The notes: generated by a model from the letters alone, not told the origin. Positions 7,595 through 18,446 are shown, numbered from the stretch's first letter. The stretch is DNA of 41,163 nucleotides from Nitrobacter vulgaris (GCF_002028545.1 NZ_MWPQ01000035.1:1-41163); one strand, 5' to 3'. Numbers and translations are program-made.

Positions 7595-9994
7595 ATGGAG
7601 TTCCGGATGGCGGAGCTGGATGACACGCAACTAGGTCTGATGGACCGCTACTGGCGAGCAGCCAACTACGTATCCGTGGGCCAGATATATCTAATGGACA
7701 ATCCCCTGCTGCGCGAGCCGCTGAAGGCACAGCACGTGAAGCCACGGCTTCTCGGTCATTGGGGCACAACGCCGGGACTGAATTTCATCTACGTGCATCT
7801 GAACCGCGTCATCAAGAATCGCGGTGCCGACATCCTCTACATCTGTGGCCCCGGTCATGGCGGGCCGGCGGTGGTTGCTAACACTTACCTCGAGAGCTCC
7901 TACAGCGAGATCTACCCAGAGATCACGCAGGACGAGGAGGGATTGCGGAAGCTGTTCCGGCAGTTTTCGTTCCCAGGCGGCATCCCAAGCCACGCAGCCC
8001 CGGAGACGCCTGGCTCTATCCATGAGGGAGGCGAACTCGGCTACGCCCTTGTCCATGCTTTCGGCGCCGCCTTCGACAATCCCGCCCTCACGGTGGCGTG
8101 CGTGGTCGGCGATGGTGAAGCCGAGACGGGTCCGCTGGCTGCTGCATGGCATTCCAACAAGTTCCTGAACCCGAAGGTGGACGGCGCTGTCCTACCGATC
8201 CTACATCTGAACGGCTACAAGATCGCAAACCCCACCCTGTTGGCGCGCATGTCGGACGCGGAACTCTGCGAGCTTTTCAGGGGCTACGGCTACGACCCTC
8301 TTTTCGTCGAGGGGCATGAGCCGATGCCAATGCACCGCGCCATGGCGGGATCTTTGGACCTGGCCATGGATCGTATCAACGACATCCAGGGGGGCGCGCG
8401 AGCTGAAGGCGGGTCAGGCGAGCGGCCGCGTTGGCCGATGATCGTCCTGCGCAGCCCCAAAGGGTGGACCGGACCAAAGGAGGTTGACGGTAAGAAGGTC
8501 GAGGACTTCTGGCGCTCCCATCAGGTCCCCGTGTCCAACGCCCGCGGCGATGACGCGCATCGCAAGATCCTGGAGGAGTGGTTGCGCAGCTACCAGCCGC
8601 AGGAGCTGTTCGACGTCAACGGGCACCTCCTGCCGGAGATCGCTGCCCTGGCGCCTGAAGGCGACAAGCGCATGGGATCGCTACCGCATGCCAATGGCGG
8701 GCTGCTGAAGAAGGATCTCCTCTTGCCGGATTGGAGGGGTATGGCGGTCGAAGTCGGCAGGCCCGGAGAGACGATCGCCGAGACGACCCGATACATGGGG
8801 GCTTATCTGCGTGAGGTCATCCGCCTCAATGCCGAGGCAAAAAACTTCCGTCTCATGGGACCGGACGAAACCGCGTCCAACAGGCTTGATGCAGTCTTCG
8901 AGGTGACGGATCGGGTCTGGATGGAGAAGATCGAATCCTACGATGTGCACTTGGCTCGGGATGGCCGGGTTATGGAGGTGCTGTCAGAACATCTCTGCCA
9001 AGGGTGGCTGGAAGGTTACCTGCTGACGGGCCGCCACGGCGTGTTCTCCTGCTACGAGGCCTTCATCCACATCGTTGATTCGATGGTCAATCAGCATGCC
9101 AAGTGGCTGAAGGTTATGGCAGAGCTCCCATGGCGCAAGCCCATCGCCTCTCTGAACTATCTCCTGACCTCCCACGTCTGGCGCCAAGACCACAACGGCT
9201 TTAGCCACCAGGATCCGGGATTCGCCGACTTCGTCGCCAACAAGAAAGCTGACATCGTGCGGCTCTACTTCCCGCCCGACGCCAACACTCTACTCTGGGT
9301 CACCGACCACTGCTTGAGGACCCGGAACCGGATCAACGTGGTCACGGCCGGCAAGCAGCCTCAGCCGCAATGGTTGCCTGCCGAAGAGGCCGAACGCCAC
9401 TGTGTGGTGGGTGCCGGGATCTGGAAGTGGGCCGGCACTTGCGGAGGGGGCGAGGATCCTGACGTGGTGATGGCCTGCTGCGGCGACGTGCCAACACTAG
9501 AAACCCTTGCTGCCGTCGACCTGCTGCGCCGCGAGTTGCCTGATCTCCGGGTCAGGGTTGTCAACGTCGTCGACCTGATGACGCTGCAATCCAAGGCAAC
9601 ACACCCGCACGGATTCACCGACGAGGAGTTCGACGCTCTCTTCACACGGGAAAACCCGGTGATTTTCGCGTACCACGGCTATCCCTATCTCATCCACCGC
9701 CTGACCTATAATCGGACCAATCACACGAATTTTCATGTGCATGGATTCCAGGAAGAAGGCACAACCACCACGCCCTTCGACATGGCGGTCTTGAACCAGA
9801 TCGATCGCTTCCATCTGGCCATGGCCGCTATCCGGCGGCTGCCCGATCTCGGCGCCGAGGGCGATCGGGCGATAGACAAGTGCAGGCTTTCGCTCGAGGA
9901 GCACTCCCGCTATGTGCGCGAGCACGGCGAAGACATGCCTGAGATCCAGAAATGGAGTTGGCTCCACAAGACCGCGGCAGAGGCAAGAGACTGA
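7595..9994 (+). CDS. xfp: Phosphoketolase (xylulose-5-/fructose-6-phosphate)
   Basis: A full-length (799-residue) thiamine-diphosphate enzyme that splits xylulose-5-phosphate (and often fructose-6-phosphate) with phosphate into acetyl-phosphate and a smaller sugar phosphate. Family signatures include [50 protein letters not shown], the ThDP-binding [11 protein letters not shown], and [11 protein letters not shown]-like [13 protein letters not shown] in the middle domain. The ATG at 7607 has GGAG six bases upstream and is an equally good start, four residues shorter. The acetyl-phosphate product is the substrate of the acetate kinase-PduL protein 4 kb downstream. X5P versus F6P preference cannot be read from the sequence. 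Confidence 0.93.
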   Translation: MEFRMAELDDTQLGLMDRYWRAANYVSVGQIYLMDNPLLREPLKAQHVKPRLLGHWGTTPGLNFIYVHLNRVIKNRGADILYICGPGHGGPAVVANTYLESSYSEIYPEITQDEEGLRKLFRQFSFPGGIPSHAAPETPGSIHEGGELGYALVHAFGAAFDNPALTVACVVGDGEAETGPLAAAWHSNKFLNPKVDGAVLPILHLNGYKIANPTLLARMSDAELCELFRGYGYDPLFVEGHEPMPMHRAMAGSLDLAMDRINDIQGGARAEGGSGERPRWPMIVLRSPKGWTGPKEVDGKKVEDFWRSHQVPVSNARGDDAHRKILEEWLRSYQPQELFDVNGHLLPEIAALAPEGDKRMGSLPHANGGLLKKDLLLPDWRGMAVEVGRPGETIAETTRYMGAYLREVIRLNAEAKNFRLMGPDETASNRLDAVFEVTDRVWMEKIESYDVHLARDGRVMEVLSEHLCQGWLEGYLLTGRHGVFSCYEAFIHIVDSMVNQHAKWLKVMAELPWRKPIASLNYLLTSHVWRQDHNGFSHQDPGFADFVANKKADIVRLYFPPDANTLLWVTDHCLRTRNRINVVTAGKQPQPQWLPAEEAERHCVVGAGIWKWAGTCGGGEDPDVVMACCGDVPTLETLAAVDLLRRELPDLRVRVVNVVDLMTLQSKATHPHGFTDEEFDALFTRENPVIFAYHGYPYLIHRLTYNRTNHTNFHVHGFQEEGTTTTPFDMAVLNQIDRFHLAMAAIRRLPDLGAEGDRAIDKCRLSLEEHSRYVREHGEDMPEIQKWSWLHKTAAEARD

Positions 9995-10561
9995 CTAGCG
10001 CTCAGCCAGCGACGTTATACCGCTTCAGACTACACGAGCTCATCTGTCACGGTGACTTCAATCCTGGCTGCGTGGCCCTCGATGGACGTGCATGGCTGAG
10101 ACCGCGCTGGGAAAGCGCCATGTGGCCACGGGACTTGCCGGCCGTAAGCGCTTCCGCCATCAGGAGTTGAGAGCACGGCCGGTCAGGCGGGCCGCTCGCG
10201 TACGCTGGGCGCGAATGGGGAGGCGTTCTCGCCATGCCGGCAGTGAAGGCGATGCCCTCGAGCCTCTCCAAGCGGAAATCGTTGCGCCGGTCTCGCTCCG
10301 GATGCGGCGCACGAATATGTCGTCGCTTCGGTCGCGATCGAATCGTCGCGCATGCAACGCGCACATGTCGACGGAGATGCCGCCCCCCAGCAAGTTCTCG
10401 ACTTCGGAAGCCCTCATTACCCTCATATATCTGGACGTGGAGAGGCGGCGCCAGGATCAATCGTGCCACTACATTGGCACGAACGGTCGCCGCCGGGCGC
10501 TGGGGCGAATACAAGATGTTCTAATTGATAACGGCTCCCAGAAGCTATGAAGGCGGACGTC
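9995..10561. other. 567-base region without recognised gene
   Basis: It sits between phosphoketolase and the convergent ATPase relic. Overlapping frames on both strands are arginine-rich and look like out-of-frame translation of GC-rich DNA. One 20-base inverted repeat (10462-10481) stands out. The stretch could be a fully decayed gene, but no family can be named. Confidence 0.45.
10462..10481. repeat. 20-base inverted repeat, 7-base arms
   Basis: CGTGCCA and TGGCACG flank a six-base centre. It could be an operator or a weak hairpin between the phosphoketolase gene and the convergent ATPase relic. No U-run follows, so a simple intrinsic terminator is unlikely. Confidence 0.35.
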
Positions 10562-13323
10562 TCAACTGCGTAGTTCCTCGAACCAGCCGAGGCGGCGCAT
10601 CAGTAGCTTCTCGCCTTCAAGGAACAGCATCAGCGCGAAGCCGATTCCGATGATCAACGCGCCGTCGGCGAGGGTGAGAGGCTCGCTGTGGAATAGACCG
10701 TGCATGAAGGGGGCGTAGGTGAACAGCAGCTGGGCGATCACAACCACCGCAATCGCGGCAAGCACCGCCGGCGTGCCTAGCGCACCGCGCCAGGTTAGCG
10801 AGCGCATGCTGAGATAGCGCACATTGAACAGGCAGAATGTCTCGGCCACCACCAGCATGTTGACGACCATAGTTCGCGCTACGTCTATTGCCCGACCATT
10901 AGCCAGTGTTTCAAAGAAAACGCCAAACGCGACGCCCGCAAAAAGGACCGACACTACGATCACTCGCCACAGCAGGAAGGCGGACAAGAGTGGAGCATTT
11001 GCGGCCCTGGGGGGCGCTGCATGACGCCGGGTTCGGCAGGCTCGAAGGCCAGCACAAGGCCGAGACTTACGGCGGTGACGAGATTAACCCAAAGGATCTG
11101 GGTTGCGGTCATGGGTAGTGCAAAGCCGACCAATACGGCGAGGATGACCGCGATGGATTCACCGCCATTGGTCGGCAGCGTCCAGGAGATCACCTTGCGG
11201 ATATTGTTGTAAACGGTGCGTCCTTCTTGAACAGCCGCCACAATCGACGCGAAATTATCATCAAGGAGTATCATCTCCGAAGCTTCCCGCGCAGCTTCGG
11301 TGCCCTTGAGCCCCATTGCCGTTCCCACGTCAGCCTGTTTAAGTGACGGTGAATCATTCACTCCATCGCCCGTCATTGCAACGATCGCGCCACCTGCCTG
11401 GAGCGCCCGGACGATGCGCAGCTTATGCTCGGGGGTGGTGCGCGCGAAGACAGCTATTTGCGGGACCCATCGCCCGCAACGCCTCATCCGCCAGGGGATC
11501 GAGTTCGGCACCGGTCATCGCCCTGGGATCGTCAGCAAGGTCCAACTGCCTGGCGAGGGCCAGTGCTGTCGCGACATGGTCGCCGGTAATCATCTTCACG
11601 TCGACTCCGGCGGAGCGGCATTGCGCAATGGCGAGCAGGGCTTCATCCCGCGGTGGGTCGATGAAGCCGATCAGTCCAAGAAACACCACATCCGCCTCGA
11701 GATCGGAAAATGCCAGCCTTTCGGTAGTGCACGGCAGCCGCTTGGTGGCGAAACCGAGCACGCGCTCGCCGGCGGCGGCAGCGGTTGCGATGTGGGTGTC
11801 CCACTTCGCGGACTGACACGTCCCGCGTCATGGCGAGCAGGGCTTCAGGCGCACCTTTGAGGAATACGATCGACTCACCTGCCGGACTGCGATGCAATGT
11901 CGCCATGAATCGGTAAGCTGCGTCGAAGGGTATTTCATCGAGCCGTGCCCATTCGCCGCGGACATGATTCGGATTGAAGCCGGCCTTCATCGCCAGCGCT
12001 GTCAGCGCTCCCTCCATGGGATCGCCTTCGACTTGCCCATCGCCAGCCTCCCGCCTCAACTGAGCGTCGTTGCACAACACCCCGCACCGGATGATCGCAC
12101 ACGCAGCCGCAATCGCTGCCGCATCATCATCGTGATTCTCGGCTGTCAGCTCGCCTTCGGGCACATAGCCTGATCCTCCGACGAGCAATTGATGATCTTC
12201 GACAAAGACGTGCCGGACTGTCATCTCATTGCGTGTGAGAGTACCCGTCTTGTCGGTGCAAATGACCGACGTTGCGCCCAGCGTCTCGACAGCAGGCAGC
12301 TTGCGTATGACTGCCTTGCGCGCCGCCATCCGGTGGACGCCGATCGCGAGTGTGATTGTTATGACGGCTGGCAACCCCTCCGGGATCACTCTGACCGCCA
12401 CTGCCACGACGGCGATCAAGGCATCATCCCAGGCAAAACCCCGTACGAGAACGGCGAAGGCAAAGAGCAAAATCCCGCCGGCAAGCACGGCCCAGGTGAA
12501 ACGGCGGGCAAAGCTGTTGATCTGCCTGAGGAGCGGTGTGGTAAGCGGCTCAACCCCGCGCAGCAATCCGCTGATGGCCAATCTGGGTCGCCGCACCGGT
12601 CGCTACGACAATCGCCGTCGCCTGCCCCGCCGTCATCATCGTCCCGGAAAACGCAACGCTTAGGCGATCACCCAGCGGTGCCTCGATGTCGACCGGAGAC
12701 TCTTGGTTATCAGCGTTGACAGATTCGCCGGTCAGCAACGCTTCGTCGATCTTCAGCCCGCGCGCGTGGAGGATGCGCATGTCGGCGGGAACACGATCAC
12801 CCGCTTGCAGGATCACTATATCGCCCGGAACCAGATCCGCGACCTCGACGGTCTTGCGCCCACCATCCCGCAACACCGTTGCATGAGGCGAGATCAGGTT
12901 CCGGATTGCCCCCAGCGCGTGCTCAGCCTTGCCTTCCTGAACAAAGCCGACAACCGCGTTGGCAATCACAACAGCAGCTATGACGGCGGCATCGACAGTG
13001 TGGCCCAGGAACATGGCCGCAGTGGCTGCGGCAAGCAGGAAGTAGATCAGAGCGCTGTTGAACTGCGCTAGAAACCGGATCACCGGGTGGACAGTTGCGG
13101 GTGCTGTCAGGCTGTTCGGGCCAAATTTGGCCAGTCGCCGTAGCACCTCACTCTGATCGAGTCCGGAACGATTGCCCTCCAACAGGGTGAGAACCCCATC
13201 CTCCGGGAGCGCATGCCACGCGACCTCTTTGTCGATCTGCACATATTTCTCCGACGCTTGACGCTGCGTAGATGATTGCGAGTCCGAAGAGCGTAGGGAA
13301 GAATACCAACTAGCGGCGGTCAC
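10562..13323 (-). pseudogene. Cation P-type ATPase (P2-like), four frameshifts
   Basis: Joining reading frames on the minus strand rebuilds a nearly full P-type ATPase: N-terminal part with LLTGESVNAD, then [11 protein letters not shown] and [14 protein letters not shown], then the hinge GDGVNDSPSLKQADVGTAMG, and a C-terminal membrane part ending FLEGEKLLMRRLGWFEEL. Four frame breaks interrupt it: about 12577 (two bases missing between TQIG and ISGLL), about 11800-11812, about 11465, and about 11008-11014 in a run of six C/G. Two breaks fall at homopolymers, so an assembly error is possible for those, but four in one gene favour a true pseudogene. It resembles the intact ATPase at 20963 in family but not in detail, so it is not a recent duplicate. 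Confidence 0.85.
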
Positions 13324-13372
13324 TCATGGTAACATAAGGGCGGGGCTGAACAGCGCGAAATCAATCAAGATA

Positions 13373-13955
13373 GGTGATATACCGGCGATATTTGCGCATG
13401 GGCCTATCGGTCTGCGTTACAGTTGGCGCAAATCTGCTTGGCGCTGCGAATATCGTTGCCGTCGACAGGCTGCCCGAACAGCTCGGCATGCCGCGCGTCC
13501 TAGGGTCGGGACCCATAAAAGTGATTCCTTCGGCGCTGTGTTTGTGATTCACGGTCTCCGACAGGAGGCTTTTGATGGAGTCGCGATTGCAAAGATCATG
13601 CGCATTACTGAAGGCGGGATGTTGACGTCACAATCGAGGCGCTTGGCAAACAGGCGACGTTCGAAGCTTGTCTGCCGGTGCTCAGACCCGGCGGGACGCT
13701 GTCCAGCCTCGGGGTCTACTCCTCTGACCTGACCATCCCCTCGATGCATACGCCGACGGCATCGAGGACAATCGGAATGTGACAAGCCTTTGCCAAGGCC
13801 GCAAGGAGCGGCGGCTCGTAGCTGTCATTGAATCAGGGTGTGTGGATCTTACCGCGATGGTTTCCCATCTCTTCAGACTCGATGACATCGAAGCCGCTTA
13901 CGAACGTTTCGTTAGTCAAGAGGATGGCGTTTTCAAGATTGCCATCACATCCTGA
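13373..13955 (+). pseudogene. Zinc-dependent alcohol dehydrogenase, 5'-truncated and frameshifted
   Basis: Frame-joined translation gives the Rossmann half of a medium-chain alcohol dehydrogenase: a degraded FAHGPIG start, LLGAANIVAVDRLPEQLG (nucleotide-binding beta-alpha), then TIEALGKQATFEACLPVLRP, GGTLSSLGVYSSDLTIPS, and a C-terminal stretch ending LDDIEAAYERF and VFKIAITS before TGA at 13953. The N-terminal catalytic zinc domain is absent and there are at least three frame breaks. The left edge abuts the ATPase relic within 50 bases. The gene would have supplied ethanol or another alcohol as a fermentation end product beside phosphoketolase and acetate kinase; that role is inference. Confidence 0.75.
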
Positions 13956-14015
13956 GGGCCGGGACGGAGTGGCCCCTGCGACGTTGATGCGCTGAACTCG
14001 TCTGAAAGGCGTTTC

Positions 14016-15815
14016 GTGAAGATACTGGTAATAAACTGCGGCAGCTCGAGCTTGAAAGTCGGCGTTTTCGAAATCGAGGAAAAATCGACCGAAGTCTTCA
14101 AGGCGAGCTACGAAAAGTTTGAGGCCGGGTCCTGTTCCTATGAAATTACGTCGGGCGGCAAAACGGCGACAGGCGAAGCGCCCCTCAACGATATAGCCGC
14201 TGCCCTGGTTGCCCTTCCGCGCAGTCTTGCAGACCGTGGCGTCACGAAACTGGACGCGGTCGGACACCGGATCGTCCATGGAGGTGAAGACTTTCGAACC
14301 ACGACGGTCCTCGACGAATCAACCATCAAGGTTATCGAGACGCTGACGCCGTTGGCGCCGCTGCACAATCCCCCAAATCTTTTGGGTGTGCGAATTGCAA
14401 AAGAAGTCTGGCCGAACCTGCCGCAGGTTGCGGTCTTCGACACCGCTTTCCATAGCACCAATCCACCTCGCGCCACGACCTACGCGGTGCCGAGGACGTG
14501 GCGCGATGCTGGTCTGCGGCGCTTTGGGTTTCACGGCACTTCACACAAATATGTGGCTATCCGTGCCGCCGAAGAGATTGGGGTGCCGCTGCGAGATCTG
14601 CAGATCGTCAGCGTGCATCTCGGAAACGGGGCCAGTGTCTGCGCGGTGAATTACGGGGAAAGCATAGACACCTCCATGGGCATGACGCCGCTCGAAGGGT
14701 TGGTTATGGGAACACGTTCTGGCGACGTCGACCCGGGCCTGTTTGGATTCCTTTCGCGGCAACATCGGCTGTCGATCATGGAAGTTGAGGAAGCACTTTA
14801 TTCCGATAGCGGGCTCAAGGGACTCACGGGCTCCTCCGACATGCGCGATGTCGAAGATCGTGCCCGCGAAGGTGACGCCGATGCCCAGCTTGCTATCGCA
14901 TTGTTCGCCTATCGCGCTCGAAAATATATTGGAGCCTATGCGGCGGCGATGGGTGGCCTCGATGCTGTCGTCTTTACCGGAGGCATCGGCGAGAACTCCC
15001 CGTCAATGCGTCGGCGCATCTGCGATGGACTGGAGTTCATGGGCCTGCGGCTCGATCACGACCGAAACCAAGTTGTGGACCTTGCTAACCACGGTGCACC
15101 GCAGATCCAGGCCTATGGCGCCAGAGTGCGGGTAATCGTCACCAGGACTGCCGAGCAATTGATGATCGCCCGGGAGACAGCTGCTGCATTGAAGCCTATG
15201 ACATCAGTGCCCGCACCGATCCCGATCGCGGTGTCGGCCCGCCACGTTCACTTGTCCCGGCGAGCAGTCGAGGCCTTATTTGGGGCCGGCTACCAACTGA
15301 CTCCCGCTGTTTCTCTGCGGCAGCCTGGCAAATGGGCAGCCAGCGAGCGCGTGATGCTGGAGGGGCCTAAAGGTCGCTTAGAGCGCGTTGCCATTCTCGG
15401 TCCGGAGCGGCCCCGGACGCAGATCGAAATCTCAAGAACGGATGGCTTCGCGCTCGGCATCGACGCCCCGGTTCGCGACAGTGGGAAGCTGGAGGGGACG
15501 CCAATGGTGCGGCTCATCGGACCTGCCGGTATCCTTGACAGCGACGGACTGATTGTGGCCGCACGGCATATTCATACCAACCCGGATGATGCGTCACGCC
15601 TGGGCCTTATGGACGGCACGCTCGTGGACGTTCACATCGAAGACGAAGAGCGCGGGCTGGTGTTTGGTAAGACGCTCATCCGCGTGAGCGCCAACGCTGT
15701 AACCGAGATGCATATCGACACTGATGAGGCAAACGCCGCCGATATCCGCATCAGCGCTGAAGGATCGCTCGTTCCCGATCTTTCCGCCCTGGCCGTGCGG
15801 AGCACAGAGCCGTAG
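14016..15815 (+). CDS. Acetate kinase fused to PduL-type phosphotransacylase
   Basis: A 599-residue two-domain protein. Residues 1 to about 395 are a complete acetate kinase: INCGSSSLKVG (6-16), HRIVHGGE (84-91), FHGTSHKY (172-179), MGTRSGDVDPGL (231-242) and GGIGENS (322-328). Residues about 402-590 are a PduL phosphate acyltransferase: SARHVHLSRR (H410, H412), LRQPGKWAASE, ILGPERPRTQIEIS, ARHIHTNPDDA (H518, H520) and EMHIDTDEANA (H566), so the zinc-binding histidines are kept. The protein can therefore convert acetyl-phosphate either to acetate with ATP gain or to acetyl-CoA. The start is GTG at 14016 with GAAAGG upstream. It begins 60 bases after the dehydrogenase relic. No encapsulation signal was recognised. 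Confidence 0.9.
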   Translation: MKILVINCGSSSLKVGVFEIEEKSTEVFKASYEKFEAGSCSYEITSGGKTATGEAPLNDIAAALVALPRSLADRGVTKLDAVGHRIVHGGEDFRTTTVLDESTIKVIETLTPLAPLHNPPNLLGVRIAKEVWPNLPQVAVFDTAFHSTNPPRATTYAVPRTWRDAGLRRFGFHGTSHKYVAIRAAEEIGVPLRDLQIVSVHLGNGASVCAVNYGESIDTSMGMTPLEGLVMGTRSGDVDPGLFGFLSRQHRLSIMEVEEALYSDSGLKGLTGSSDMRDVEDRAREGDADAQLAIALFAYRARKYIGAYAAAMGGLDAVVFTGGIGENSPSMRRRICDGLEFMGLRLDHDRNQVVDLANHGAPQIQAYGARVRVIVTRTAEQLMIARETAAALKPMTSVPAPIPIAVSARHVHLSRRAVEALFGAGYQLTPAVSLRQPGKWAASERVMLEGPKGRLERVAILGPERPRTQIEISRTDGFALGIDAPVRDSGKLEGTPMVRLIGPAGILDSDGLIVAARHIHTNPDDASRLGLMDGTLVDVHIEDEERGLVFGKTLIRVSANAVTEMHIDTDEANAADIRISAEGSLVPDLSALAVRSTEP

Positions 15816-15939
15816 ATCCGAAATTGGATACTAGCACGATAGAACTGAAAAATGCTTGATGACATGCTTTCTCGCTCTCGCATCGGAGCGAAACTCGGAC
15901 AACGCCTTAGGTGTTTGGTCCCGGCATATCGGATAAGAC

Positions 15940-16248
15940 TTGAACTTCTTCTTTGGTGGTCTGTCGCCCGCAACCTCGGGTAAGCCGCTCGGCATCATCG
16001 CCGTCACATGGCTCATGGTGCGGCTGGGCTGGTGCCGCTTGCCGCCCGGCGTGACCTGGGGAGAGGTCGCCCTGATCGGCCTGCTCGCCGGGATCGGCTT
16101 CACCATGTCGATCTTTATCGCCATGCTCGCTTTCGAGAATGAAGCGCTGTTGAGCGCGGCAAAACTCGGCGTACTGTTGGGTTCACTGACGGCCGCGCTG
16201 ATCGGCTTGGCCTGGGGCCTCGTCCAGGTGCGGCGTCTTCGCCGGTAA
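15940..16248 (+). pseudogene. nhaA: NhaA Na+/H+ antiporter, C-terminal fragment
   Basis: About 100 residues match the end of Nha[14 protein letters not shown], then [20 protein letters not shown] and [20 protein letters not shown], covering the last two or three helices. The first three quarters of the roughly 390-residue antiporter are absent, and no start signal precedes the TTG at 15940. The fragment follows the kinase fusion by 124 bases that hold nothing recognisable. It marks the start of a 4-kb stretch of gene debris. Confidence 0.8.
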
Positions 16249-16279
16249 AGGCAGTTCTCCAGGATGAGATCGACCACGA

Positions 16280-16307
16280 CCTCCTTCAAGGCAGTCGCGG
16301 AAGGAGG
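16280..16307. terminator. Hairpin between convergent ends
   Basis: CCTCCTTC (16280-16287) and GAAGGAGG (16300-16307) form a perfect 8-base stem with a 12-base loop. It lies in the 65 bases between the nhaA fragment and the convergent small gene, a usual place for a bidirectional terminator. No U-tract follows on either strand, so activity is uncertain. Confidence 0.35.
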
Positions 16308-16313
16308 CGCCTG

Positions 16314-16514
16314 TCAGCTCGTTTTCTTCGCAAGCGCGTCCCGCTCGTGGGTGAGTCGCTCCAGTTCTTCCGTTTGTTGAGCGATCCTATCAGACACCAA
16401 AGCTTCGCTTTCAGCTCCTGACGTCGCTGTCGCCTGTTCGATCAATTGCCGGATATTGTCCTGAATGATGCCGATCCGGGCCTCGATCTCTGAGAGAGTC
16501 CGTGTTCCAGCCAT
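16314..16514 (-). CDS. Small coiled-coil protein, function unknown
   Basis: Sixty-six residues from the ATG at 16514 (MAGTRTLSEIEARIG...), almost entirely a charged amphipathic helix with heptad-like spacing (IEARIGIIQDNIRQLIEQ, then EELERLTHERDALAKK), separated by a short Gly/Ser loop. This suggests a helical hairpin or dimeric coiled coil. GGAG lies eight bases before this ATG on the minus strand; in-frame ATGs at 16520 and 16550 are alternatives, the latter without a binding site. I do not recognise a named family, though the composition looks like a real protein. It is one of the few apparently intact genes in this debris region. Confidence 0.55.
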   Translation of the reverse strand: MAGTRTLSEIEARIGIIQDNIRQLIEQATATSGAESEALVSDRIAQQTEELERLTHERDALAKKTS

Positions 16515-16787
16515 CGGCATTTCTCCGTATTTCGGCAATTCTTCGCTCATTCTTGGAGGTAAAATCCATGGACGACGTTCACAAGGCCCCCACCTTCAGG
16601 ATTAGGTTTGCCGCGAGGTTCCAGATTGAGCAAGGTTCCCGCCATTCTCTAGCCGGCCCTTCCAACCCTTGTCCTCCGAAGTAGTTGACGACACGGTCGC
16701 TGGATCGGTCGCCCGCCTTGTAACGGCGCAGCGCCTCTGCATCGTCGTCGAGAAACATCGCCAGCGCCATTTTGCTGACGATCCATT

Positions 16788-17458
16788 GTCCGCTTCGACG
16801 TGCTGGAACATAATGTCGCGATGCCGCTTGAGCAGCTGCACGATGCGCCGGAGGATCCCCTTGCGCTTCTCGCGGTTCGGGAACGCCTCGATGTCGGCCC
16901 GGATGCCGCTATCGGCGGCGATCGACTTGGTGAATTTGAGGCGCGGTTGGAGCTGGCAACGCCGCTCGAACAGCGCCTTGTAACCGAGCGGGTTGGTCGG
17001 CTTCCATGTCTTCACTGATTTGTCGGGCACCAGGTCACCGCCGTTGCTGCAACGGGGGTTGAAGATGGTCGGTGAGATGTCGAGGTGGAAAGCCCGCTCG
17101 TAGTTGAGGCGCCAGCACCGCTTCTTCTCCTCCAGCATCGTCCGGTACAGGCCGTGCTCGCGCAGCCGATTGCTGATGATCTGCTTCAGCACCGACGGGG
17201 AGGTCGTGTCGGTGAGGTTGTGGACCCGGCAGATGGTGTCGACATCGAAGTCATCGCGGCGATCGGGCGGATGGTGGTGCCAAGGGCGCTCAAGCCGTGG
17301 GCGTACAGCGAAATGTTTTTGAGGATCGGGTTGTCCGACACGCTCAACCAAGCGGCGACGGTCTCGTAGCTGGTCTTGGACTGCTCGTACTGCGTGTCGG
17401 TCGGCTCGAGTCCCTGACAGATCTCCTCGAGGATTTCCCAAGTTGCGGCCTTGCGCAT
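16788..17458 (-). pseudogene. CD-NTase-like nucleotidyltransferase (CBASS-type), frameshifted
   Basis: Joining two frames gives an N-terminal helix region from MRKAATWEILEE, the nucleotidyltransferase loop ISLYAHGLSALGTTIRPI, the metal-binding DDFDVDTICRV, EEKKRCWRLNYERAFHLDIS, then LVPDKSVKTWKPTNPLGY and KGILRRIVQLLKRHRD. The order of the GS-like loop, the DxD and the later HLD aspartate, with the 'PDK...W.PTNP' block, is that of bacterial cGAS/DncV-like enzymes used in CBASS anti-phage defence. One base is missing around 17258, and the loop normally read as G-S-x-A-L-G is G-L-S-A-L-G, so it should be inactive. The C-terminus loses similarity after residue EAD at 16788. No effector gene remains nearby. 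A related housekeeping nucleotidyltransferase cannot be excluded. Confidence 0.6.
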
Positions 17459-17501
17459 CTGGAAGTGGCCGAACGCGGTACGCGTGGGATACGGCGTATC
17501 C

Positions 17502-18027
17502 AAAGATGGAAGCCAAGGCTAACCAGTTCGCAGCGATGGTGCTTATGCCTCCGGATGATTTCCGCGAACAGACTAAGTCGTTCTTGGCGCCGACGCTCGC
17601 GCAGTTCGAAGATTTGAAAGATCGTTATGAGGTCTCGCTCACTGCGATCGTCTTGAACTGGCTAAAAACGACCGATCGGCGGGCGATGATTGTCGTTAGC
17701 AAAGATGGCTTTATCGACTGGTCATTGGGAAGCGACCGTTTATTCAGGTCAGGCGTATTCTTCCAGGCAAAGAAGGAAACGATCCCAATTCCGGAAAGGT
17801 CTCTGGCTGCGCTTGGATCCGCGTGCGGCAAAGAAGACGCACGACATCCGGCCGGGGTTTGGAACGCCCGGGAGGGCGTTCTAGAATCCGTTGTGTTCGC
17901 CGATGCGCATGGCATGACTATCTCGTTACTGATCTATCCGAAAGATGCGCCATCACGATGGGAAGCGGCTGAGGAAGAGGCGGAGCTGATGGACACCTAC
18001 GAAGCGTTCAAGCGCGGGCAACGATAG
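17502..18027 (+). pseudogene. ImmA/IrrE-family metallopeptidase, C-terminal fragment
   Basis: Begins inside EAKANQFAAMVLMPPDDFRE, the block that follows the zinc site in ImmA/IrrE (COG2856) proteins, and continues with LKDRYEVSLTAIVLNWLKTT and a RAMIVVSKDG strand to a TAG at 18025. The HEXXH zinc motif and any N-terminal HTH are gone. The 5' edge abuts the 5' edge of the nucleotidyltransferase relic on the other strand, so an inversion or recombination joint lies near 17460-17510. Such peptidases regulate mobile elements and some CBASS operons (CapP type), which makes a shared defence origin possible but unproven. Confidence 0.65.
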
Positions 18028-18081
18028 TAGCGTCAGCATCGAGATCGTCGTTATCGCTGCCGAAGTCCAAGAGTGGAAATA

Positions 18082-18446
18082 CTGTCCGTCGTCAGATAAT
18101 TTGAGACTGATCAGGCGTTTCGAGAAGAGAGGATCTGGCTCGTCAGGGGTTAGAGTTTAAGCGGCCCGCAGCTGATGCTGCAAGCGGCGGTTTGCGATAG
18201 TGGTAAGCTTGATACGTTTGCGTTCGGCGAGGATCGCCTCAGATCTGCCGAAGTAAACATCGGCAGGTGTAACGTTGCCGATGCTCTCGTGGTAGCGGAC
18301 GTGATTGTAGTGCTCGACGAAGGCGGCGATCTGGGCTTCGAGATCACCCGAGAGGAAGTAATTTTCGAGAAGGATGCGGTTCTTCAGCGTCTGGTGCCAG
18401 CGCTCGATCTTGCCCTGGGTCTGAGGATGGTACGGCGCGCCGCGCA
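18082..18446 (-). mobile_element. IS3-family element, 3' fragment (copy 1)
   Basis: The minus strand encodes the last 90-odd residues of an IS3-type DDE transposase (GAPYHPQTQGKIERWHQTLK, then AAFVEHYNHVRYHESIGNVT) with a stop near 18157, followed by a presumed element end CTGTCCGTCGTCAGAT at 18082. The bases 18082-18308 recur at 36149-36374 in the same orientation. The upstream part of the transposase is missing: at 18447 the frame is joined to an IS110 transposase fragment. Confidence 0.8.

Noticed and set aside
10047-10550. Open frames of about 150 codons on both strands downstream of phosphoketolase
   Set aside because: Arg/Pro-rich shadow-like translations, no ribosome binding site, no family signature.
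16579-16770. 63-codon minus-strand frame with a segment faintly like the end of GatB
   Set aside because: The resemblance is a few residues, with no start signal; probably out-of-frame sequence after the CD-NTase relic.
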